From: Candidatus Bathyarchaeota archaeon
Lineage (GTDB): Archaea; Thermoproteota; Bathyarchaeia; Bathyarchaeales; Bathyarchaeaceae
NCBI GenBank assembly: GCA_020348365.1
Contig: CP070749.1
Span: 874,915-886,789 of the forward strand
Direction of reading: 5' to 3'
DNA: 11,875 nucleotides
Part shown: positions 6,315 to 11,875 of the stretch, in pieces
Layout of the letters: the number at the start of each line of letters is the position of its first letter
Position numbering within the stretch: position 1 is the stretch's first letter
Made by a program: the position numbers and the translations under genes
Notes under the pieces: generated by a model
The model's input: only the letters and a program-made list of their open reading frames with translations
What the model was told of the DNA's origin: nothing
The model's database searches: none

Positions 6315-8474
6315 ATGAAGAGATACGTTAGAGTATTCACTGCTATCTTCCTAATCACAACCTCAATGCTGATACCTCAGCTCTTCACCACCTTCGCAGA
6401 AGATTCAGACCCATACGTGAGCGTAGACAAAACCGCGACTGCCTACGAGATCATATGCGGACAAGAGATCCTTGTGAATCTCACTGTCACTGGCGTAGCC
6501 CTAGGGGGACCCTTCGACATCATATTGGTCATTGACCGCTCCGGCTCGATGGCAATCGATGATGCACTGGAGGATGCAAAAGCGGCAGCAATAGCCTTCG
6601 TCGACAACCGTACCTTCACACCTGACCCTGCAACAAGCGACTGGGTAGGAGTAGTCTCCTACTCCTCTGCATCACGCGGTCACCCAGCCGCAACCCTCGA
6701 TCAAGGATTAACGAACGACCCAGACCTGCTCACATGGGCAATTGGCAACTTGACAACCAATGGAAGAACAAACATCATGGCAGGCGTCCACCTGGCCCAA
6801 GGAGAATTAGCAGACCACGGCCGTGCCCAAGCCCAGGACGTCATAATATTGCTGAGTGACGGCGTGGCAAATCAATGGACAAACTTCGACACTGGCACAT
6901 CATATGACCAGCCAGACGCGAACTCCAGCCACACTACAAGCACATTGAAAGCCATACAGGAGGCGAATTGGGCAAAAGGCAATGGAACCATAGTCTTCAC
7001 AATCGGCCTGCGACTTGCTGATTTGGGTCCTGGAGTCACAGAGATTGCAATAGACACGCTGCAACAGATGGCCACATCCCTCGACTACTTCTTCGACGCA
7101 GCCGAACCAGGATACCTGGAAGAGATATATGGAATAATCACAACCTACATAGGACCTGCAGCCACCGACCTCACTATCACGGACACGGTGGAAGATGAGT
7201 TCACCATTGTCATGGGCTCCTTCAACCCACCATACACATCGCTTGTAGGAAACACGATCACCTGGGAGTTTGATGTACTGGGCAGCGAAAACAGATCATT
7301 CACTTACAAGATACGACCAATACGCGGGCTAAATGGATGGTACCCAACCAACGTCGAGGCAAACCTCACCTACACCGACCACGAAGACAATCCCGCATTC
7401 CTAGAGTTCCCAATCCCGGAGGTCTACCTGTACCGAGTCTGCGAATCAGCTATTACACTGATAAAGACAGCAGATCCAACACTAATCAGTCCGCCTCAAA
7501 TGGTGACTTACACCTACAACGTGACCAACCCTGGACCATACCCGTTACACGGCGTCAACCTGACAGACGACATATACGGCAAAATCGCTGGACCCTTCGA
7601 CCTAGCCGTGGGTGAGACAAGAATCTTCACGCATGAAGCCTATCCCACGCAGGACGTGACCAACTGGGGAAATGCTACTGGCTGGGACCCATGGAACTAC
7701 CCAGTCACCGACCTCGACGACGCCACGGTAGAGGTGATCACCGAGTGCACTGTTTACTTCTACACTGTTCCTTCTGATGTTGGGAACATCACTATTGTTG
7801 GTGGGGAGACCTATCTTAATGGTGGGTCTGACACTTGGGATTACTGCACGACTTTGACGGCTGTTGCTAATGCTCCTGAAGGTTATGTCTTTGATCATTG
7901 GCTGGTTGAGGGTAACCTGGATGTCTTGGAGGAGATTGGGAACACGATAAGGTTCCACATTGCCTGTGGAGGCAACATCACTGCCTACTTCAGACCAGTA
8001 ATCACCCCGGAGCCTAGGACCATCGGATTCTGGAAGCACCAAGTATACGTGTACCTCTACGACAAGGCAACCGCGCAAGTCACAGAACAAGAATTGCTGA
8101 GCTATCTCCAACAGGTCAGCATGTTGTCAAACTACCAAAAGTTCAAAGACATATACGTGGGAGACAACGACGATACCCTTCGAAACGCATTCAGCATCCT
8201 CTGGATCCACCGCAGACATTTCGCCACGTCAACGGATTGGATGAAGGCATGCGCAGAAAGACAGCTGCTGGCAACTTGGCTGAACACAGTGAGCGGCAAG
8301 CTGTCAATGGGTACGCGCTTGGACAGCTCGATATACGGCGGTTTAGGAACCGTCGGCGAAGCCATTGCATACTGCGAGAATATACTGATGGACGGCAACA
8401 GCACTTTCCACGACTATGAAGAAGCAAAAACAATCTGCGACAATATAAACAACAGCAAAGGAATAATAGGATAG
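6315..8474 (+). CDS. Secreted VWA-domain surface protein with DUF11-like, InlB-repeat-like and RTIGFWKH regions
   Basis: This 719-residue protein has a Sec signal (basic MKRYVR, hydrophobic to about 24, cleavage perhaps after TFAE). Next is a von Willebrand A domain with a full MIDAS metal site: D74-x-S76-x-S78, T152 and D182 in LLSDG. A first beta domain (about 283-345) and a second DUF11-like domain (378-475, opening ITLIKTADPT) follow. Residues 478-560 resemble a divergent InlB B-repeat. The last 150 residues open with RTIGFWKH (568-575), seen in many predicted surface proteins without known function, and become helical and Cys-containing. There are fourteen N-x-S/T sequons and no C-terminal anchor. 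I chose ATG 6315 over TTG 6309 because AAGGGG (6301-6306) is correctly spaced only for the ATG. A metal-dependent adhesion role is typical for such VWA proteins; the partner is unknown. Codon usage changes sharply over the InlB-like part. Confidence 0.93.
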   Translation: MKRYVRVFTAIFLITTSMLIPQLFTTFAEDSDPYVSVDKTATAYEIICGQEILVNLTVTGVALGGPFDIILVIDRSGSMAIDDALEDAKAAAIAFVDNRTFTPDPATSDWVGVVSYSSASRGHPAATLDQGLTNDPDLLTWAIGNLTTNGRTNIMAGVHLAQGELADHGRAQAQDVIILLSDGVANQWTNFDTGTSYDQPDANSSHTTSTLKAIQEANWAKGNGTIVFTIGLRLADLGPGVTEIAIDTLQQMATSLDYFFDAAEPGYLEEIYGIITTYIGPAATDLTITDTVEDEFTIVMGSFNPPYTSLVGNTITWEFDVLGSENRSFTYKIRPIRGLNGWYPTNVEANLTYTDHEDNPAFLEFPIPEVYLYRVCESAITLIKTADPTLISPPQMVTYTYNVTNPGPYPLHGVNLTDDIYGKIAGPFDLAVGETRIFTHEAYPTQDVTNWGNATGWDPWNYPVTDLDDATVEVITECTVYFYTVPSDVGNITIVGGETYLNGGSDTWDYCTTLTAVANAPEGYVFDHWLVEGNLDVLEEIGNTIRFHIACGGNITAYFRPVITPEPRTIGFWKHQVYVYLYDKATAQVTEQELLSYLQQVSMLSNYQKFKDIYVGDNDDTLRNAFSILWIHRRHFATSTDWMKACAERQLLATWLNTVSGKLSMGTRLDSSIYGGLGTVGEAIAYCENILMDGNSTFHDYEEAKTICDNINNSKGIIG

Positions 8475-8478
8475 TCCC

Positions 8479-8516
8479 CTCCCTCTTTTTTTTGTGTTGG
8501 CCATCCACCTTTTTTG
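8479..8516 (+). terminator. T-rich terminator after the VWA gene
   Basis: CCTCCCTC leads into an eight-T run (8486-8493) about 10 nt after the stop codon, with a second six-T run at 8510-8515. The arrangement matches archaeal intrinsic terminators and resembles the one after the S-layer-like gene. Confidence 0.7.
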
Positions 8517-8969
8517 CGTCTCATGTCTGCACACAAGCACACACTGATCTTCCAGCATACATGATTTCTTATTTCACCAACTGTATGCACTCTCTCTTAA
8601 TTCTCTCTGGAGACTCTCCTTTTTCTCTCCATATCTCTTCTTTCAGACTTCATCTGTGTCTCGTGAAGTCCTTCTAGAAGCTAAAGGGAGAACTCCATTA
8701 GATATGGGCGATTAATGCATCCTGCTCACATTATCGAAAAAATGGCTGCTGAGAGAATCGAGAGAATTTAGAGGGAAAGAGGAGAGAATTCGGAGAGAAG
8801 AGAGACAGAAAGGCACGGAGAATATTTCCCCACAACCCTGAATCTGTGTTCTGGCGCAAAAATGGCGTGCATGCATTGAAAAGCAATACTACGACTAAAA
8901 CAATATTCTCACTTCATTAAGAAGCCATTTTAGTGATTGAGTGTGATAAAGAATCGGGGAAAACAACGA
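8517..8969. other. Gene-free region with complementary pyrimidine- and purine-rich arms
   Basis: No supported gene is seen in these 450 nt. The left part (8588-8645) is dominated by CTCT runs and the right part (8751-8820) by GAGA runs. The 17-mer at 8591-8607 is complementary at 15 of 17 positions to both 8760-8776 and 8782-8798, so an imperfect long hairpin is possible in RNA. Between the arms lie CTTCTAGAAG (8671-8680), an 18-bp element (8674-8691) shared with 4885-4902, and ATGCAT (8715-8720). TGCATGCAT (8868-8876) follows, and a weak TATA-like AATATT (8901-8906) may serve the glycosyltransferase gene. Confidence 0.5.
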
Positions 8970-10394
8970 ATGGGCATGAGGGACGCCAGCGACGCCAAGA
9001 TGGCTAAATGGACGAAGCTACAACCCATACTCTTTGGTGTACCCTTCATTCTAGCATATATCGCGTGGCGATGGTTCCCCATTCTGGCAGAGCAGGCTAT
9101 TATTCATGGTTTGGGCCACACGCCAACCCTCCAACCAACCCATTGGCTGTGGTATGCAACAGTGTGGTTCTTCTACTCTTGGTACGCCTTCCTCTCAATA
9201 GCGATTGGTGGAAGCCTGCTGGTCGCCGCATGGGTGTGGAAATGGAGACAGGTCAAAGAAGAGACAAGAAACTATCCTTCTATCTCATTCATCATCCCGG
9301 CTTACAACGAGGAGAAAACAATATCAAAATGTATCGCAAGCCTTTTTAGATGCGTAATTCGCTATCCGAACAAAGCTGAAATCATCGTAGTAGACGATGG
9401 AAGTACTGATCGGACCTACGAAGTGGCACAGACAACCATAAGAATTAACCGAAAGATTCTGCCTTACATCCAAGGAGAAGTAATCAAACACGGATCAAAT
9501 CTGGGCAAGGCATCGGCTATAGAAGCAGGCGTCAGCAAAGCTGCTGGAGAAGTAACCGCAATCGTTGACGCGGACTCGTGGTGGGAGCCCAGCGCCATCA
9601 ATCACCTGGCCAACTTCATGGACACAGACAACGAGGCCGCTGTTACCGGCTACATACACCCCTCAGACGGAGATGACGAAAGAAATCTCTATATCATTCT
9701 TCAACAACTCGAATACAGCCAAGGATTAGGTGTATTTCGCTGTGCCCAAGCCCTTGGAAACGCTGTCCTCGTGGTTCCAGGACCGATAGGCATGTACAGG
9801 ACAGAGGTGTTGCAAGAGGTCTTCAGCGACAGGAAGATGCAGTCTATCACTGAGGATTTTGAAATAACATTAGAGCTGCAAAAGAGAGGATTCCGTGTCG
9901 GCTATCTCGACAAAGCCAGAAGCGTAACCATAGCTCCCACATCGTTCAAGATGTTCTGGAATCAGAGAATACGATGGTTCACGGGAGGACTCCACAATAT
10001 ACTTTGCATACACAAGAACTTGCTTTTCAGCAAACGATGGCTGAGCCTGCTCCTATGGTACTGCCTAATAACAGGGTACGGTGGCGCTGCAATAGAACTC
10101 GCAGCAGTGCTTGGCACACCTTTACTCTACTGGTTCGCCCCAGACAGGATTTTCTTCCTCTATAACCTCTTGATGTTTCTGCCACTAATGCTTGCAGTTG
10201 GAATCATACAACAGGCTATCGCCTTGAAATTCGCCTACAACCATTACAACCACAGACGACTTCTCCTCTACACGCCCCTCTACAGTATTCTGAGATTCAT
10301 AAATGTCTCTGCCCGCTTTGACTCTATGATCAAGTACATTCTAGGAAAGAAAGGGATCTGGGAGAAGACTAAACACGCATCGCCACGACAATAA
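8970..10394 (+). CDS. Membrane-integrated family 2 glycosyltransferase
   Basis: This 474-residue processive-type GT2 enzyme resembles cellulose/hyaluronan synthase-like and poly-GlcNAc synthase-like proteins. It would transfer sugar from a nucleotide-sugar on the cytoplasmic face. Two N-terminal membrane segments (about 20-42 and 65-85) precede the catalytic domain. The nucleotide-binding start is FIIPAYNEE, followed by VVDDGST (D142-D143), the metal site DAD (200-202), TED (294-296, candidate catalytic base Asp296) and QRIRW (332-336), the Q-x-x-R-W acceptor motif of processive enzymes. C-terminal membrane helices follow from about 363. The frame is open from TTG 8937, but GGGGAA (8956-8961) is spaced 8 nt before ATG 8970, so I start there; ATG 8976 and 9000 are alternatives. 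It stands alone in its direction, with no transporter, flippase or second transferase beside it in the window. Product polymer and sugar donor cannot be read from the sequence; a role in surface polysaccharide is likely. Confidence 0.93.
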   Translation: MGMRDASDAKMAKWTKLQPILFGVPFILAYIAWRWFPILAEQAIIHGLGHTPTLQPTHWLWYATVWFFYSWYAFLSIAIGGSLLVAAWVWKWRQVKEETRNYPSISFIIPAYNEEKTISKCIASLFRCVIRYPNKAEIIVVDDGSTDRTYEVAQTTIRINRKILPYIQGEVIKHGSNLGKASAIEAGVSKAAGEVTAIVDADSWWEPSAINHLANFMDTDNEAAVTGYIHPSDGDDERNLYIILQQLEYSQGLGVFRCAQALGNAVLVVPGPIGMYRTEVLQEVFSDRKMQSITEDFEITLELQKRGFRVGYLDKARSVTIAPTSFKMFWNQRIRWFTGGLHNILCIHKNLLFSKRWLSLLLWYCLITGYGGAAIELAAVLGTPLLYWFAPDRIFFLYNLLMFLPLMLAVGIIQQAIALKFAYNHYNHRRLLLYTPLYSILRFINVSARFDSMIKYILGKKGIWEKTKHASPRQ

Positions 10395-10421
10395 GACAAG
10401 TGCGCGCGCGGCATAGATGAG

Positions 10422-10444
10422 GGCTTCTTGACAGGAAGAATGCC
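10422..10444 (-). other. Small stem-loop between convergent genes
   Basis: GGCTTCTT (10422-10429) pairs with AAGAATGCC (10436-10444) through eight base pairs with one bulged T and a six-nt loop. It lies directly after the stop of the minus-strand zinc-ribbon gene and 27 nt after the glycosyltransferase stop. There is no T-run on either side, so terminator function is doubtful; it could protect a 3' end. Confidence 0.3.
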
Positions 10445-10445
10445 G

Positions 10446-10685
10446 TTATGTGAAGAAGTGATAGAGCAATTCGAGAATCGCAATAGTCACAAAGGGAAAC
10501 AGTAGCGCAAAGATCGCTGGTCTTTCTGGGTTCTGACTTGTTCTAATCGGAAGCGGCAGTTCAGCAGGGGCGCAGATATAGTAAAGGATTTCACAATGGA
10601 TACAATTAGAGCGTATGAAATCATCTTCTCCGAATTTTTGAAGAGTCTCGCCGCAGATTCCACACTCGTCTGACATGTTATACAT
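10446..10685 (-). CDS. Small tail-anchored zinc-ribbon membrane protein
   Basis: This 79-residue protein has an N-terminal C8-x2-C11 knuckle (CGIC), a second knuckle C28-x2-C31 (CIHC) 16 residues later, and a further Cys38. This is the four-Cys pattern of a zinc ribbon. A single hydrophobic segment at about 57-77 lies at the very end with only two residues after it, so the protein is likely tail-anchored with the ribbon in the cytoplasm. On the minus strand GGCGGTG precedes the start; it is only two nt from ATG 10685 and 11 nt from ATG 10676, so MSDECGIC may be the true N-terminus. A TATA-like TGATTTATTG (10721-10730, minus) would give a leader of about 15 nt. It is convergent with the glycosyltransferase and divergent from the M50 protease. 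Metal binding is well supported; the function is not known. Confidence 0.75.
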   Translation of the reverse strand: MYNMSDECGICGETLQKFGEDDFIRSNCIHCEILYYICAPAELPLPIRTSQNPERPAIFALLFPFVTIAILELLYHFFT

Positions 10686-10787
10686 AGCACCGCCTTGAAG
10701 ATTTAGAATAGCATAGGCTGCAATAAATCATACGCATCTACAAGAACTATTCAGAATCCTCGCCTACAAACAATAAAAACATTAGAC

Positions 10788-10794
10788 TTATAAT
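10788..10794 (+). promoter_or_regulatory. TATA box for the M50 protease gene
   Basis: TTATAAT, preceded by an A-rich stretch, lies 31-37 nt before ATG 10825. Transcription would start near 10815-10818, leaving a leader under about 10 nt. No good SD is seen, which agrees with a near-leaderless message. Confidence 0.5.
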
Positions 10795-10824
10795 CTGCCA
10801 AGTTGTTCACGAATATCGAAAGAT

Positions 10825-11875
10825 ATGTCTTCAAACGATTTCATTGCCCCGGAACCAGGTGAGAGCGTTCCCTTTGAACAGATACGCAGTATCGTTGAGT
10901 CAGAATTCACCGTGGAGGAGAGTTTCGTTGAGTACGGTTCACCGACCTTTTACATAAGACAGCAAGAAGACTCCAAAGAAGCTTTCCTGAGACTTATGGG
11001 CCGTCTTCAGCCCATAGGATTTGTTCCAGTTCTAAGGAGAAGGGAAGAGAAGGTCGTTCTGCAGGCTGTGCCGAAGCCTCCTACAAAGACCAGCCGAAAA
11101 CTGATAAACGTAGCGTTGTTCTTTGCTACGGTCGCAACTGTGCTATTCGCTGGATACTTGCAGTCCATAGTATTCTATTTCGATCTGGGCATAACCAATC
11201 AGCTGCAATATCTGGTTGGGGCAGTGATGTTCGCGGGTGCAATTTTGGCCATACTTGGGTCCCATGAGATGGGACATAAGATTGCGGCTGACAGACAGGG
11301 TGTAGATGCCACGTATCCATACTTCATACCTGGTCCTCCCCCGATAGGTACCTTTGGCGCACTCATCCAGCAGAAATCTCTTCCCCCTAACCGGGACGCC
11401 TTATTCGACGTTGGTTCCGCCGGTCCAATCGTCGGCTTCATCGTGGCGATTGCTGTCACACTCATAGGTATCCCTCTTTCAAGTTACACATGGATTTCTG
11501 AAGGGGCCCCAACACTCCCTATCTCACCATTATTTCTGTTAATCTTACAGAATATCCAGCCATTTGGGGCTCAACCCGTGGAACCAAGTAACGGTACATA
11601 TGTACTCGCCATATCTCCACATCCAGTTGCTTTTGCGGGTTGGATTGGAATGATCGTTACTATGCTGAATCTTATTCCGGTGGGAATGTTCGATGGCGGT
11701 CACATCGCAGAGACTTTTCTCGGGAAGAAGATGCGTGCTATCATATCATACGCTGCGATTATAGTGTTTTTCATTATGGGTTTCTTTGTCTGGGATTCGT
11801 TTCTCATGTGGGCGATTATCGCGATTTTCTTCTCGTTTATGCGGCACCCTGGTCCCTTGGACAGTGTTTCAAAGG
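10825..11875 (+). CDS. Site-2-protease-type intramembrane zinc metalloprotease (M50), 3' end cut off
   Basis: The reading frame stays open for 350 codons from ATG 10825 to the window edge, so the C-terminus is missing. Residues 1-90 form a soluble, charged N-terminal domain of the kind seen in archaeal and plant EGY-like M50 proteins. Membrane segments follow at about 95-113 and 124-146, leading into HEMGH (147-151), the zinc-binding H-E-x-x-H with Glu148 catalytic. The family signature PYFIPGPPPIGTFGA and the LFDVGSAGPIVG loop (193-204) come next, then NLIPVGMFDGGH (282-293), the N-x-x-P-x(4)-D-G motif whose Asp290 is the third zinc ligand. Further hydrophobic helices lie at about 306-340. 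These enzymes cut transmembrane segments, often to release regulators or clear membrane proteins. All active-site residues are present, so it should be active. The divergent neighbour is the tail-anchored zinc-ribbon protein; a substrate link between them is only speculation. Confidence 0.95.
   Translation, partial: MSSNDFIAPEPGESVPFEQIRSIVESEFTVEESFVEYGSPTFYIRQQEDSKEAFLRLMGRLQPIGFVPVLRRREEKVVLQAVPKPPTKTSRKLINVALFFATVATVLFAGYLQSIVFYFDLGITNQLQYLVGAVMFAGAILAILGSHEMGHKIAADRQGVDATYPYFIPGPPPIGTFGALIQQKSLPPNRDALFDVGSAGPIVGFIVAIAVTLIGIPLSSYTWISEGAPTLPISPLFLLILQNIQPFGAQPVEPSNGTYVLAISPHPVAFAGWIGMIVTMLNLIPVGMFDGGHIAETFLGKKMRAIISYAAIIVFFIMGFFVWDSFLMWAIIAIFFSFMRHPGPLDSVSK

Noticed and set aside
8937..8969. 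TTG 8937 as start of the glycosyltransferase
   Set aside because: No SD precedes it, while GGGGAA is well spaced for ATG 8970 and no family motif is lost.
205..10410. GC-alternating words (GGCGCGCC 205-212, GGCGCGCGC 4809-4817, TGCGCGCGCG 10401-10410) as a common element or Z-DNA signal
   Set aside because: Their flanks do not align and they are short; chance or local composition explains them well enough.
10422..10444. Stem-loop as a bidirectional terminator
   Set aside because: Only eight pairs with a bulge and no T-run on either strand; kept as a low-confidence structure only.
1..11875. CRISPR array, tRNA, rRNA or C/D-box RNA
   Set aside because: No spaced direct repeats of CRISPR length, no cloverleaf or rRNA-like stretch, and no paired C and D boxes at proper spacing were found by eye.

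Overview
The window looks archaeal. It has TATA-like boxes close to gene starts, T-rich terminators without a required hairpin, Shine-Dalgarno (SD) leaders beside near-leaderless starts, AGA/AGG-rich arginine codons, and secreted proteins rich in N-x-S/T sequons. An uncultured TACK or Asgard lineage, for example Bathyarchaeia- or Thorarchaeia-like, is my guess from general impression only. No rRNA, tRNA, CRISPR array or intact insertion sequence is visible.

Layout: (1) 1-282 is a long, structured leader or promoter region. (2) 283-3741 (+) encodes a very large secreted protein that resembles an S-layer or surface protein. It ends at a T-rich terminator. (3) 3797-4054 holds no convincing gene. 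(4) 4055-4738 (-) encodes a membrane-anchored protein with a concanavalin-A/LamG-like sandwich. (5) 4739-5277 is a gene-poor stretch with 9-bp repeats and one possible 16-codon leader ORF. (6) 5278-6198 (+) is a multi-pass acyltransferase-like membrane protein. (7) 6315-8474 (+) is a secreted VWA/DUF11-like/InlB-repeat-like protein with a C-terminal 'RTIGFWKH' region, followed by a T8 terminator. (8) 8475-8969 is gene-free, with complementary pyrimidine- and purine-rich arms. (9) 8970-10394 (+) is a membrane-integrated family 2 glycosyltransferase. (10) 10446-10685 (-) is a small tail-anchored zinc-ribbon protein. (11) From 10825 to the right edge is a site-2-protease-type (M50) intramembrane metalloprotease, cut by the window end.

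The genes share a cell-envelope theme: two large secreted proteins with many glycosylation sequons, an anchored lectin-fold protein, a polysaccharide-type glycosyltransferase, a membrane acyltransferase-like protein and an intramembrane protease. They do not form one operon. Several have their own TATA candidates, two secreted-protein genes end in similar CCYCTC-plus-T-run terminators, and two genes lie on the opposite strand. A shared role in building or decorating the envelope is inference from content and proximity.

I saw no complete, unmistakably new multi-gene system. The observations most worth a second look are: an abrupt codon-usage island exactly over one domain of the VWA protein; modules in the S-layer-like protein that resemble phage tail-fibre modules; Gln in place of the usual His in the acyltransferase-like protein; and several short sequence elements recurring between intergenic regions.
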